Below are positions 16,476-25,426 of a stretch of 64,000 bases of DNA, in pieces (the first letter of the stretch is position 1; the number at the start of each line of letters is the position of its first letter). The DNA is from Paenibacillus tengchongensis. GTDB taxonomy: Bacteria; Bacillota; Bacilli; Paenibacillales; Paenibacillaceae. The DNA is taken from positions 86,999 to 150,998 of the forward strand of contig NZ_WACP01000016.1 in the NCBI RefSeq assembly GCF_008973665.1, written 5' to 3'. The position numbers and the translations under genes are program-made. Below the pieces are notes generated by a model. That model was not told where the DNA came from. It saw nothing but the letters and a program-made list of their open reading frames with translations, and did no database searches.

Positions 16476-16650
16476 TGGAAGGGGGAGGCGCTTCGCGGGA
16501 AATAACCGCGGTGTTCAAGCGCAAGCTGTGAGTATGATGCCTCGCCCCAATTATGCGGATGAAGCTGTCCATCTGCACAAGCCGGCAAGTTTTATTTTCA
16601 TAAAATAAACTATATAAGTTGAACAAAAGAACAACACAAAGAGATGGGAG

Positions 16651-16830
16651 TGCGGAGGGGAAGTTTGGAACTAGAGGAGCGATAGCGTCCGCCTAAAAGC
16701 TTTCCGGAGGAAAGCTCACATCGGAAGCATAAGCTGTCACCGGATTTCAACCGCTAAGAGCGGTTATAATTAAGAAATCTGGGGACGGGCAGTGGCCGGA
16801 AGTCCAAACATTCCCCGCAGTTACGAACTA
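16651..16830 (+). ncRNA. Candidate structured RNA or mobile intergenic element
   Basis: About 180 bases with several paired helices. One 8-bp hairpin is at 16698-16705/16709-16716. A composite stem pairs 16740-16748 with 16774-16782 (one wobble) and encloses a perfect 7-bp hairpin (16749-16755/16759-16765). A further GGAC/GTCC pairing is at 16783-16786/16802-16805. A T-tract terminator follows at 16918-16953. I recall similar intergenic sequences in Paenibacillus but cannot check. It could be a non-coding RNA or a dispersed repeat. Confidence 0.45.
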
Positions 16831-16917
16831 ATCTCATGTGAATTTTAATAGTTCAATTTATATAGCTTTAAAGCCAGCAAAGATAAGTGCCGCCACTTGC
16901 GAACAGCTTGAATGAAC

Positions 16918-16953
16918 CGGGACATACGGCTCCGCAGCCATATGCCCTTTTTT
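16918..16953 (+). terminator. Intrinsic terminator upstream of the ATP-grasp gene
   Basis: Arms GGGACATACGGCT and AGCCATATGCCC (one bulge, one mismatch, CCGC loop) followed by TTTTTT at 16948-16953. It could end transcripts of the structured element at 16651-16830. Confidence 0.6.
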
Positions 16954-17057
16954 GGCGTGAACGCCTTTACACAAGGACAATCATACAAGAAGGCGGCTCC
17001 TCTCCTGAGTAATCTATAGGGTAGTAGGCTGGGATAAACGAAAGGAGAGGGAGGACG

Positions 17058-17720
17058 ATGGCAGGAAGACAACTGGCCAGCAAATGGCTGAAAACCGAGG
17101 CGCTGCTTAGCGATGCACGGATTGCCGGTTACATTCCAAGAACGAAGGCATACAGTGCGGCCGCACTGCTTAGCATGCTGAGAATATACGGCAATGTGGT
17201 GATTAAGCCGGTGGTGGGCGGCGGGGGGTACGGGGTCATCAAGGTGTTCAGGGATACAAGGGGATACGGCTTTACCTCTATGGACAGCACACGGGTATAT
17301 TCGGACTTCCGCAGTATGCGGCGTGCGCTGGACAGGGTGAAGGTCAGACGGAGATATTTGATTCAGCAGGGCATAACGCTGGCGCGGATTGCTGGAAGAC
17401 CGATTGATTACCGGGTGAAAGTGGTGAAGAACAATGGGGTTTGGGAATTCCGTTCTATGGTCGGAAGGCTGGCCCGTCCCGGACTGTTCGTGACCAATCT
17501 GTGCAAGGGCGGTACCATGATGAGCTGCCGTCAGGGCCTGCGGCATTCGCTTCCGAGCATCAAGTCATCTGCCAAAAAATCGGAAATGCGCCGCCTGACC
17601 ATCCACTGCATCGGAATTCTGGAACGCCGTTTCCCGGGGATCGGCGAGCTTGGCTTCGATTACGCTGTCGATCACAGCGGGAGAATATGGATCCTGGAAG
17701 TAAATACAAGACCACAATAG
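17058..17720 (+). CDS. YheC/YheD-like ATP-grasp protein (spore coat-associated family)
   Basis: A 220-residue protein with AGGGAGG before the ATG at 17058. It has the ATP-grasp pattern of the YheC/YheD family: VVIKPVVGGGGYGVIKV (about residues 47-63, nucleotide-binding lysine and Gly-rich loop), PIDYRVKVVKN, and the terminal metal-binding ILEVNTRPQ. Full YheC/D proteins are often longer (over 350 residues), so this is the ATP-grasp core alone. In Bacillus these proteins are linked to the endospore coat. The stop follows immediately after the last motif, which suggests little or no C-terminal extension. Confidence 0.8.
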   Translation: MAGRQLASKWLKTEALLSDARIAGYIPRTKAYSAAALLSMLRIYGNVVIKPVVGGGGYGVIKVFRDTRGYGFTSMDSTRVYSDFRSMRRALDRVKVRRRYLIQQGITLARIAGRPIDYRVKVVKNNGVWEFRSMVGRLARPGLFVTNLCKGGTMMSCRQGLRHSLPSIKSSAKKSEMRRLTIHCIGILERRFPGIGELGFDYAVDHSGRIWILEVNTRPQ

Positions 17721-17910
17721 TAAAACAAAGACTATAATGATTTAAACAATTTTTAAACATTGACGATAATTATAGTAATAGGCTAGAATAGCGTTTAGTT
17801 ATGCCCAATCTGAGGTAATTAGAGGTAATATGGCTAAATAATTTCTAATAAATATGAAATATATGAACATTTTGAAAAATATTTATGTGTTACACATTAA
17901 TCAAACGTCC

Positions 17911-18010
17911 TGTGCATAACTGTTATCCCCATTGTTCACTGTGATGCTAACGGGTTTGTGGGCATTACTAACAAATTATGCACAGATTTTCCACAAGGGC
18001 TTGTGGATAT
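17911..18010 (+). promoter_or_regulatory. DnaA-box cluster upstream of sda
   Basis: Five matches to the 9-base DnaA box within 100 bases: TGTGCATAA (17911-17919), TTATCCCCA (17923-17931), TTATGCACA (17976-17984), TTTTCCACA (17987-17995) and TGTGGATAT (18002-18010). Two fit the relaxed consensus TTATNCACA fully, the others differ from TTATCCACA by one base. In Bacillus subtilis DnaA acts at sda through such a cluster. Confidence 0.75.
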
Positions 18011-18019
18011 TAGGAACGC

Positions 18020-18048
18020 TTGTTCGATAATTGATAGTTTGTTATGAT
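18020..18048 (+). promoter_or_regulatory. sda promoter
   Basis: TTGTTC (18020-18025), 17-base spacer, TATGAT (18043-18048). The last DnaA box ends ten bases before the -35 element, so bound DnaA could touch RNA polymerase. Transcript start would be near 18055, about 30 bases before the ATG. Confidence 0.65.
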
Positions 18049-18085
18049 AGAATCAGATTCAGAAAAGGAAAGGTAGGTGAACGTT

Positions 18086-18229
18086 ATGATTGAATTATCG
18101 GATGAGATGCTGCTTGACTCTTATCAAAGAGCAATAGAGCTGCAACTGGAGCATGATTTCATCGCTCTGTTACTCGCTGAAATTCGCAAACGGAACTTAC
18201 ACTTCCCAGTTCATGCGGTTCTTCATTAA
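18086..18229 (+). CDS. sda: Sda, sporulation checkpoint inhibitor of histidine kinases
   Basis: A 47-residue peptide, too short for routine ORF lists. It reads MIELSDEMLLDSYQRAIELQ, then LEHDFIALLLAEIRKR, and matches the B. subtilis Sda pattern LSDELL-ESY-KA with the DFI-L---EIKRR helical hairpin. The hydrophobic residues of the second helix (Leu and Phe of the L-x3-DF segment) that contact the kinase are kept. In B. subtilis Sda blocks KinA autophosphorylation when replication is impaired. AGGTAGGTGA lies before the ATG. The DnaA-box cluster and promoter directly upstream fit the known DnaA control of sda. A terminator follows at 18287. Confidence 0.88.
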   Translation: MIELSDEMLLDSYQRAIELQLEHDFIALLLAEIRKRNLHFPVHAVLH

Positions 18230-18286
18230 AAGATCAGCGTACACCTTTGCAGCTGAAATAGAGCAGACCGCAAGGGACAACAAATA

Positions 18287-18334
18287 GGGTATCTTTTCAG
18301 TTGAAGTATAATCAACCTGAAAGGATACCCTTTT
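18287..18334 (+). terminator. Bidirectional terminator between sda and the FNR gene
   Basis: Arms GGGTATC-TTTTCAG and CTGAAA-GGATACCC with small imperfections, then TTTTATT on the plus strand; A-rich bases on the other side let it serve the converging minus-strand gene as well. Confidence 0.75.
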
Positions 18335-18351
18335 ATTGTGTGTGCCTAGTG

Positions 18352-19353
18352 TTACAGCTTGAGACTGCTGCTGTGTCCAGGGGACAGCTTGGCCTCAGGA
18401 TCGATATATACCTTGGCGTTATTTACCGCAGTAGGCGCTTCGCCGAAGCCAACGGCAATTAGCTTGAGCTTGCCGGGATAAGTAGTGATGTCGCCGGCGG
18501 CATAAATTCCGGGAATGTTTGTTTCCATACGGGAATCTACCACAATGGAGTTGCTCTGGATCTCAATGCCCCATTCGGAGATCGGTCCCAGTGAGGATAC
18601 AAAGCCGAAGTTGACGATCACGCTGTCCACTTCTAGCTCCTGGGTTTCTTTGGTCTTGATATTCGATAAAGTAACTTTGGTAATGAACTCTTCACCGTGC
18701 AGCTCGGTAATCTCCGAAGGGGTGATGACATTCACCTTGGAGGCCATCAGCTTCTCGACGCTGTGCTCATGCGCACGGAATTTATCACGGCGGTGAATCA
18801 GGGTGACCTGCTCGGCGATCGGCTCCAGCATCAGCGCCCAGTCGACTGCGGAATCGCCGCCGCCGCTGATCAGCACTTTCTTGCCCTGGAAGGCATTAAG
18901 GTCGCTGACGAAGTAATGCAGGTTCGCCTTCTCGAAACGCGGTGCTTCCGGCAATTCAAGCCGGCGGGGCTCAAAGGCGCCTACGCCTGCCGTAATAATT
19001 ACTGCCTTGCTGTGGTATTCGGCTTTATCGGTAGTTACGACGAAATGGCGCTCGTCCCGTTTCTCCAGACCCACTACTTTCTCTTCCAGGCGGATATCGG
19101 ACTGGAACAGCTCCATCTGCCGGGAGAGGTTGTTAACCAGTTCCTGGGCGGTAACCTTGGGGAAGCCGGCCACGTCGTAAATATATTTTTCAGGATAGAG
19201 AGCAGCCAGCTGACCGCCCAATTGGGGCATGCTCTCAATCAGTGTTACCGATGCCTGGCGCATCCCGCCGTAGAAGGCGGCAAACATGCCGGCCGGGCCA
19301 CCGCCTATAATTAGAAGGTCGCTCATAGGAACGCCGGATTGCTCTAGTGTCAC
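18352..19353 (-). CDS. yumC: Ferredoxin (flavodoxin)-NADP reductase, thioredoxin-reductase-like
   Basis: A 333-residue flavoprotein on the minus strand, starting at GTG 19353 behind CGGAGGTG. It has the FAD site LLIIGGGPAGMFAAFYGGM at residues 12-30, the NAD(P) site ISGGGDSAVDWAL near 160, and the late FAD motif AAGDITTYPGKLKLIAVGF near 290. It lacks the CxxC redox motif of thioredoxin reductase, which marks it as the FNR type (B. subtilis YumC). It passes electrons between NADPH and ferredoxin or flavodoxin. It is divergent from the NDH-2 gene, as the yumB-yumC neighbourhood would predict. Confidence 0.92.
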   Translation of the reverse strand: MTLEQSGVPMSDLLIIGGGPAGMFAAFYGGMRQASVTLIESMPQLGGQLAALYPEKYIYDVAGFPKVTAQELVNNLSRQMELFQSDIRLEEKVVGLEKRDERHFVVTTDKAEYHSKAVIITAGVGAFEPRRLELPEAPRFEKANLHYFVSDLNAFQGKKVLISGGGDSAVDWALMLEPIAEQVTLIHRRDKFRAHEHSVEKLMASKVNVITPSEITELHGEEFITKVTLSNIKTKETQELEVDSVIVNFGFVSSLGPISEWGIEIQSNSIVVDSRMETNIPGIYAAGDITTYPGKLKLIAVGFGEAPTAVNNAKVYIDPEAKLSPGHSSSLKL

Positions 19354-19645
19354 GTAAAATTACACCTCCGAGTTGATATATTCAATTTGCCATACTAGTT
19401 GTACCTACTCATTATAATCATTGAATGACCCCGCTGCAAAGGCTTTAGCGGCGCGGAAAATTGTGACGGTTTCTTGCATGATAATATTTGATTAAAACGA
19501 TACTAAGGTTTACAATGGATATGGTTATTTTGGAATTGCTTTAAGTTTTATTGGAATTTCTTCCGAAATTAAGTGTATAAATTCACAAAAACATATAAAA
19601 AAACTAAACACATAGACAGATTCACCTGTTGGAAGGAGCCGGACC

Positions 19646-20839
19646 ATGAGCAGTATTCCCAAAATTGTTATCCTCGGCGCGGGATATGGAGGTATTTTGA
19701 CCGCCCAGCGGCTGCAGAAAGCCTTGAATTATAATGAAGCGGATGTAACGCTGGTGAACCGCCACGAATACCATTATTTTACTACCCACCTGCACATGCC
19801 TGCGGCGGGAACGGACAGCATAGAACATTCTCGCGTGTCGATCTCCAAGCTGATTGATGAGTTTAAGATCGACCTGGTGAAATCATCCGTGCAGGAAATC
19901 CGGACCCAACAGAAAAAGGTTATTCTTGAAGACGGAACTCTATCCTACGATTACCTGGTGATTGCGCTGGGCGGGGAGCCGGAGACCTTCGGCATTCCGG
20001 GGCTCGACAAATATGCGCTGACGATCCGCAGCATTAATTCTGTACGTCTGATTCGCGAACATATCGAATACCAGTTTGCCAAGTATAAGAATGAGAACAA
20101 CGCCCAGGAGCACATTAACTTCGTGGTCGGCGGAGCGGGCTTCAGCGGCATTGAATTTGTGGCTGAGCTGGCCGACCGCATTCCGGCACTGTGCAAGGAA
20201 TACGATGTGGATCCGAGCATGGTGAACATCTACAATGTTGAAGCCGCGCCCACAGCGCTTCCGGGCTTCGCGCCGGAACTGGTGGAGCATGCGATGACCG
20301 TGCTGACGAAGAAGGGCGTCACCTTCAAGATCGGCGTAGCGATCAAGGAATGCCTGCCGGGCAGCGTAGTGCTGGCAACCGGTGAAGAGATCAAAGCCTC
20401 GACCATCGTCTGGACGGGCGGCATCCGCGGCAACCGTCTGATTGAGGCGGCCGGCTTTGAAGCGATGCGCGGCCGCGTGAAGGTGGATGAGTATCTGCGG
20501 GCGCCGGGCCATGAGAATATCTATATCATCGGCGACGGTTCGCTGATGATTAATCCCGAAGGCCGGCCTTATCCGCCGACCGCACAGATCGCCATGCAGC
20601 AGGGCGAATGCTGCGCGCACAATCTGGTGGCGGCGATCCGCAGCCAGCAGGCGAAGAAGTTCGCGTTCAGCAACAAGGGAACCGTGGCCTCCCTCGGCAA
20701 AGGCCAGGGCATTGCCGTAGTCGGCGACAAGAAGTACAAAGGCTGGACCGCCGCCCAGCTGAAGAAGCTGGTCGATTTGCGGTATTTGTTCATTATCGGC
20801 GGCGTCTCGCTTGTCTTGAAGAAAGGAAGGTTCCTGTAG
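19646..20839 (+). CDS. yumB: Type II NADH dehydrogenase (NDH-2), YumB-like
   Basis: A 397-residue protein with GGAAGGAGC before the ATG at 19646. The FAD site is IPKIVILGAGYGGILTAQRL (residues 4-23), the NADH site is NFVVGGAGFSGIEFVAEL (about 153-170) and the second FAD motif is IYIIGDGSLMI (about 293). A YPPTAQIAMQQG segment follows, as in membrane-bound NDH-2 enzymes. It oxidises NADH and reduces quinone without pumping protons. It faces the FNR gene across a 292-base gap and is followed after one base by a small gene in the same direction. Confidence 0.92.
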   Translation: MSSIPKIVILGAGYGGILTAQRLQKALNYNEADVTLVNRHEYHYFTTHLHMPAAGTDSIEHSRVSISKLIDEFKIDLVKSSVQEIRTQQKKVILEDGTLSYDYLVIALGGEPETFGIPGLDKYALTIRSINSVRLIREHIEYQFAKYKNENNAQEHINFVVGGAGFSGIEFVAELADRIPALCKEYDVDPSMVNIYNVEAAPTALPGFAPELVEHAMTVLTKKGVTFKIGVAIKECLPGSVVLATGEEIKASTIVWTGGIRGNRLIEAAGFEAMRGRVKVDEYLRAPGHENIYIIGDGSLMINPEGRPYPPTAQIAMQQGECCAHNLVAAIRSQQAKKFAFSNKGTVASLGKGQGIAVVGDKKYKGWTAAQLKKLVDLRYLFIIGGVSLVLKKGRFL

Positions 20840-20840
20840 G

Positions 20841-21098
20841 ATGCGCCATTGCAGCGTACAGGTACGCGGACTGCTGACGCGCGAGGAACTGGACCGCTAT
20901 AACGGGCTGATTGAGGCCGGTACTTATCTGGAGGACCAGAGCCGTTACGACCTTGCTTACCATGTACAGAAGGAAATCGATGTTCTGATTCTGCCGGCCA
21001 TTGAACGGCTGAAGGACAAGAGCCGGGCACGCGACCGCGCGACGGCGGAGTATCTGGAGAGCCTGAAGGCAACCGGTGAAGACGGGGACGAGGACTGA
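20841..21098 (+). CDS. Small charged protein co-transcribed with NDH-2
   Basis: An 85-residue protein that starts two bases after the NDH-2 stop codon; GAAAGGAAGG, eleven bases before its ATG, is the likely ribosome binding site. It is helical and rich in Arg, Asp and Glu (LLTREELDRYNGLIEAGTYL), with an acidic end (GEDGDED). I know no family name for it. Tight coupling to NDH-2 suggests a linked role or simply shared expression. A very strong terminator follows. Confidence 0.7.
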   Translation: MRHCSVQVRGLLTREELDRYNGLIEAGTYLEDQSRYDLAYHVQKEIDVLILPAIERLKDKSRARDRATAEYLESLKATGEDGDED

Positions 21099-21130
21099 AC
21101 CTCCCGACCGGCAGTAAGCGATATAACATA

Positions 21131-21178
21131 AAGAGAGAGCCTGGCAGTTGTATGAACTGCCAGGCTCTCTCTTTATTA
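21131..21178 (+). terminator. Very strong perfect-stem terminator
   Basis: A perfect 19-bp stem (21131-21149 with 21155-21173), loop GTATG, then TTTATTATT. It ends the NDH-2 operon and, with the A-rich bases on the left, may also serve the converging hemQ. Confidence 0.92.
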
Positions 21179-21253
21179 TTGGTGAAGCAGCCACTTCCCC
21201 GGTGAGGGGGCCGGTCTTATAAATGGCGCGGTATCCGCGGATACCGGCCGCTG

Positions 21254-22003
21254 TTATAGCTTCAGCAGCTCCTCGAACGACTCTGCCGTCAGCAGGTTGC
21301 CAACATAGAAGGGGCCGAACTCGCCGTAGCGGGCGCTGACCTCGTCAAAGCGCATTTCGTAGACCAGCTTCTTGAATTGCAGCGCATCCTCCGCGAACAG
21401 GGTCACGCCCCATTCCCAGTCATCAAAGCCGACAGAACCGGTGATGATCTGCTTGACCTTGCCGGCATAGCTGCGTCCGATCAGGCCGTGCGAATACATC
21501 AGCTCTTTGCGTTTCTCCATATCAAGCATGTACCAGTTGTCGGCAAGCTCGCGTTTCTTATTCATCGGATAGAAGCAAATATGCTTCGCCTGCGGCAGGA
21601 TTGGCTTAAGGCGTGCAGCGACATGCGGGTTCTGCATCGGGTCGCCGCCGTCGCCCCCGGCATTGTAATTGCTCAATTCAACGATGCTGACATAAGAGTA
21701 AGCTTTGGTTGTATATTGCGCAAAGGCGGTTTTGTTAAAAGCAGTTTCCAGCTTATTCAGATCTTCCAGCGTTTCACGCAGGAACATCATGACGAAATCA
21801 GCCTTCTGGCCGACAATCGTATATACGGCCGAGCTTCCCTGTTTGGCTTCCTCCACCGGTCCCCATTCGCTCATGAACTGGTGCAGCTCCTCCAGGGCAA
21901 CCGCGCGCTCTTCATCGTCGGCCTTTGTCCAGGCGGTCCAATCCAGCGAGCGGAAATCATGCAGCGCATACCAGCCTTCCAGTGTTACAGCGGCTTCACT
22001 CAT
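21254..22003 (-). CDS. hemQ: Coproheme decarboxylase HemQ (ChdC)
   Basis: A 249-residue chlorite-dismutase-fold protein. I take the ATG at 22003, behind AAGGAGTGA, over a GTG nine bases upstream that overlaps that site. The sequence begins MSEAAVTLEGWYALHDFRS, typical of HemQ, and has the heme-ligand histidine in YSHGLIGRSYAGKVKQ (about 165-180), the tyrosine in ELSNYNAGGDGG, and TGSVGFDDWEWGVTLFA. In Gram-positives HemQ turns coproheme into heme b, the last step of heme synthesis. It stands as a single gene converging on the NDH-2 operon. Confidence 0.95.
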   Translation of the reverse strand: MSEAAVTLEGWYALHDFRSLDWTAWTKADDEERAVALEELHQFMSEWGPVEEAKQGSSAVYTIVGQKADFVMMFLRETLEDLNKLETAFNKTAFAQYTTKAYSYVSIVELSNYNAGGDGGDPMQNPHVAARLKPILPQAKHICFYPMNKKRELADNWYMLDMEKRKELMYSHGLIGRSYAGKVKQIITGSVGFDDWEWGVTLFAEDALQFKKLVYEMRFDEVSARYGEFGPFYVGNLLTAESFEELLKL

Positions 22004-22245
22004 GTGATTCACTCCTTAAACGGTTCGTAAAGTATATTTCAGCGGGATGCAGCAATATGTAACGGCCATATGATCCATTGTTATTTTAGCGCAACATAAA
22101 GGGCAAGAGCAAATTTCGCCCAGGGTAGTTTTGGGGATTTCCGGCCATGCAGCCAGGACTGTTCATTGCTTCGCTACATTTTTTCTAGTAAACTATCTAT
22201 TACTTATTGCTGAATGTGCGGTTCTTTATAGAGAGAGTAGAGGAG

Positions 22246-22551
22246 ATGGCAGTATTTGTGGATGGTCTTCCGGGATTAATGCTGGCCGTGCTGTTCTTTG
22301 TTATGATGTTCTGCATCGGGTTCGTACTCAATATGCTGATGAGGATGACTTGGGCGCCTGTATACCTCTACCTGCTGGTCATTCTGCCTGTGCTGGTGTA
22401 TGCCCTCTGGAACCGGACGTTTACGCTCGGCGAGCATCTGGCGGCCCTGAGCGCCGCTCACTGGCTGATCGGACTCACCGGCTTTACGGGGGCAGCACTC
22501 AGCGGCTGGACGATCCGCAAGCTGCGGCTGGCCGGTTACAGATTATTTTAA
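22246..22551 (+). CDS. yuiB: YuiB-like small membrane protein
   Basis: A 101-residue protein from ATG 22246, with three membrane segments at about residues 8-30, 34-53 and 65-87. The core MLAVLFFVMMFCIGFVLNM, then LMRMTW, resembles the YuiB family, which lies next to yumB in B. subtilis, so the neighbourhood also supports the name. A TTG at 22207 would add 13 residues but has no ribosome binding site; GAGAG stands eight bases before the chosen ATG. No function is established for the family. Confidence 0.72.
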   Translation: MAVFVDGLPGLMLAVLFFVMMFCIGFVLNMLMRMTWAPVYLYLLVILPVLVYALWNRTFTLGEHLAALSAAHWLIGLTGFTGAALSGWTIRKLRLAGYRLF

Positions 22552-22771
22552 TGAAGGCTGAAGCGGATTCAGCACCCATGCGTCAGGCCCCACATTGTGC
22601 ATTGTGGGGTTGTTTTATGATTGGGCCAAAAGATGCGCAAGCTTGAACAAACTGTCGAATTTACCGGAAAAAGCGTCTGATTTGGTTCTTTTTTTACATT
22701 TCCGAACGGGTGTTTTGTGATAGAATAGAAACCTGTATGAATTCGTATGGATAAGGGGGAGGAGACCGCAG

Positions 22772-24298
22772 ATGCGCATGAGCAACCTGCATCATTTTAC
22801 GGAACATCACAGGTACTGCGTTTCCCGCGAATTCGGTCTCAGCAGCCTTGACGGGCGGATGCTCGGATCGGTATATCAGCCGATGGTGGGGGCATTTGCC
22901 GTCAGCTTGTACAGGCTGCTCTTTGAGCATGTCCCGGCCGAGAGCATCGGATACTCGGAAGCGGAGCAGCAGCGCAAGCTGTTCCTTACACTGGGCATCG
23001 AGCCGAACGAGAAGGGCCGCAAGTTCCTGGTGGAGCAGGCCTCCATGCTTGAAGCGGTAGGACTTCTTTCAACCAGCCGGATCTATATGGCGGAAACCGA
23101 CGACTATCTGTATGAGTACGAGCTGCTGCCACCGCTGGGGCCGGCCGAATTCTTTGCAACCCAGCATTTGACCCTGCTGCTGCGGGACAAGGTCGGCAAA
23201 TTCGCCGTGCTGGCGCTGCGCGAACAGTTCTGGCGCAAGGAGCCAGAGGAATGGAGCCGCCGCTCGCTCAATAAAGAAAATATTTCTGTACCGTTTTATG
23301 ATATTTTTCAGCTGAATACCCATGTGATTGATTATGAGCTGGAGCAGGCGCTGGCCGAAGTGGCCACAGTACGCCAGCCGGTCCTGCAAGAGGAGCCGAA
23401 TATCGGCTACAGCGATATCATTCTGCGCTTTCCGCGGGAATCGGTGAACCGGGCCCACGTCGAGAAGCTGCGTTTTGACCACGCCCAGATGGGCATGATT
23501 AATTATATCGCCCGCAAATACGGGCTGGACACGCAGGATGTCAGCCGCCTGCTGGATGAGGATGGAGTGTTCGCTCCTGACGGCGAATTGATTCTGGATA
23601 CGCTGCAGCATAAGGCCAGCCAGCAGTTCCGCCAGGAGCTGAAACGTCAGGAGAAGCGGGAAATCGCCGCCGCCAAGGTGGTATCGCTACGCTCCGCGGC
23701 CGAGGAAGAGCCGCCGATTGCTCCGCCGGAGCAATCGGTCGAGATGGAATATTATGTGGAAGTACCGCCGCAATTCATGTCCAAATGCGACATTCACCAA
23801 TATAATATGATGCTCCGCAACGAGCCTTATACCCGGCTGCTGCAGACCTTCTTCCCGGGAACGGTTCCGGGGCAGCTGCTGGATATCTTCGATAACATCA
23901 ATCTGAATTACAAGCTGAAGAGCGAAGTCATCAATGTGCTTATCCATTACGTGATGACGCTGGCCGCAACAAGCGGCGAACAGCGGATGAACCGTAATTT
24001 CGTCGAAGCGATCGCTTCGAATATGCTGATGAAGCAAGTGAACACCTATGAGAAGGCCGTGCGTTACATCCGCGACCAGTCCAAGGTCAAGGGCAAAGGC
24101 GCAGGAGCTGCGGCCGGAGCCGGAGGAACGCGCCAGCGTAATTACGCCAAAGGGAACCGGCCGGCCAAGCCGGAGATCCCGATCTCCGTCGACGACGGAA
24201 CGGCGGGTGCGGTCTCGGAGGAGGAGTTCGCGGCCATGATGAAGATGGCCGCCGACATCAAAGCCAGCAAGAAAAAAGGCGTTACCAAAACGCAGTAA
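22772..24298 (+). CDS. dnaB: Replication initiation and membrane attachment protein DnaB
   Basis: A 508-residue protein of the Firmicute DnaB/DnaD helicase-loader family. It is preceded by GGGGGAGGAG. The N-terminal winged-helix DDBH1 domain runs to about residue 150, and the DDBH2 domain lies at about 350-445 and includes the YxxxI-like RYIRDQSKVKG end. A Gly/Ala/Lys-rich tail follows. With DnaD and DnaI it loads the replicative helicase at oriC. It is followed after 21 bases by dnaI, the same order as in B. subtilis. An extended -10 (TGATAGAAT at 22718-22726) lies about 46 bases upstream and may be its promoter. Confidence 0.92.
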   Translation: MRMSNLHHFTEHHRYCVSREFGLSSLDGRMLGSVYQPMVGAFAVSLYRLLFEHVPAESIGYSEAEQQRKLFLTLGIEPNEKGRKFLVEQASMLEAVGLLSTSRIYMAETDDYLYEYELLPPLGPAEFFATQHLTLLLRDKVGKFAVLALREQFWRKEPEEWSRRSLNKENISVPFYDIFQLNTHVIDYELEQALAEVATVRQPVLQEEPNIGYSDIILRFPRESVNRAHVEKLRFDHAQMGMINYIARKYGLDTQDVSRLLDEDGVFAPDGELILDTLQHKASQQFRQELKRQEKREIAAAKVVSLRSAAEEEPPIAPPEQSVEMEYYVEVPPQFMSKCDIHQYNMMLRNEPYTRLLQTFFPGTVPGQLLDIFDNINLNYKLKSEVINVLIHYVMTLAATSGEQRMNRNFVEAIASNMLMKQVNTYEKAVRYIRDQSKVKGKGAGAAAGAGGTRQRNYAKGNRPAKPEIPISVDDGTAGAVSEEEFAAMMKMAADIKASKKKGVTKTQ

Positions 24299-24319
24299 AG
24301 AAAGTGAGGGAACGGTAAC

Positions 24320-25282
24320 ATGGAATCCATGGGTGAAGTGCTGCGTTCCATGAATAACAGCGCCCTGCGCCAGCGTTCCCGCGACCTGCAGCTGGAGCTT
24401 CTGAATCATCCGCTGGTGAAGCAGCTGCAGGCGGAGCATCCCGAGCTGGAGGAAGCGCGCTTGCGCCTGAATCTGAGCAAATTATACCAGTACGTGGAAG
24501 AAAGCCGGCATTGTGCGAACTGTCCGGGCCTGGCGGCGTGTCCGAATGACTTCCCTGGACATTACAGCAAGCTTACGGTGGAGACAGTGGGCGGCACGCC
24601 GGATTTATATGAGCGGAAGACGGCCTGTGAGCTGAAGGTCGCCCAGGACAGTCAGGATGCGATCCGCAGACGGATCCAGAGCTTCTATGTAGATGAACGG
24701 GTGCTCAGCGGGGGCTACGACGAAGTGGATATTATGGGCAAGGATCTGCGGCGTGCTCCGGCGGTGAAGGAAGTCTTCCGTTACATCCATGAGATCAGGG
24801 AGAACGGGCTGTCCAAGCATGGCCTGTACATTCACGGCAGCTTCGGAACCGGCAAGACCTTCCTGATGTGCTACCTGCTCCATGAGCTGGCAGTATCCGG
24901 ATACACAGGCGTCATTGTGTATATGCCGGATTTCATCGAGGAACTGAAGCTGATTATGACGGATAACCAGAAGCTCAAGGAGACGGTGGATACGCTGAAG
25001 AATTGCGATCTGCTGATCTTTGACGATATCGGCGCGGAGAATCTGAATCCGTGGGCCCGCGACCATGTGCTGGGTGCCATTCTGAATTACCGGATGAACC
25101 GCAAGCCCACCTTCTACACCTCCAACTATCCGCTGGACGGACTCGCCAAGCATTTAAGCTTTACGAGCAAGGACGGCGAAGAAGTGTACAAGGGCCAGCG
25201 GCTGATGGACCGGATTGCTCCGTTTGTCGAGGTTATTCAGCTGCACGGGGAGAACCAACGCGGGAAAGGCGGCTCCGCCTAG
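24320..25282 (+). CDS. dnaI: Primosomal protein DnaI, helicase loader
   Basis: A 320-residue AAA+ ATPase. The N-terminal domain carries a zinc-binding Cys cluster (ESRHCANCPGLAACPNDFPG, about residues 70-89). The ATPase has Walker A HGSFGTGKTFLM (about 173-184) and Walker B LLIFDDIGAENLN (about 230-242), followed by sensor-1 YTSNYPLDGL. In B. subtilis DnaI holds the DnaC helicase as a hexamer and loads it with DnaB's help. It follows dnaB after 21 bases, with GTGAGGGAACGG as ribosome binding site. Confidence 0.95.
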   Translation: MESMGEVLRSMNNSALRQRSRDLQLELLNHPLVKQLQAEHPELEEARLRLNLSKLYQYVEESRHCANCPGLAACPNDFPGHYSKLTVETVGGTPDLYERKTACELKVAQDSQDAIRRRIQSFYVDERVLSGGYDEVDIMGKDLRRAPAVKEVFRYIHEIRENGLSKHGLYIHGSFGTGKTFLMCYLLHELAVSGYTGVIVYMPDFIEELKLIMTDNQKLKETVDTLKNCDLLIFDDIGAENLNPWARDHVLGAILNYRMNRKPTFYTSNYPLDGLAKHLSFTSKDGEEVYKGQRLMDRIAPFVEVIQLHGENQRGKGGSA

Positions 25283-25426
25283 TCGTCTTGGCAATTAAAT
25301 TGGATACAATATAATCACTTAAAATATTAACAAACACAGCATATCTATGTTATACTGTGGTTGTATATGGTTATCATATTACATGAACCAATTATCAGGA
25401 GTACCATCCAAAGGAGGAACAATATA

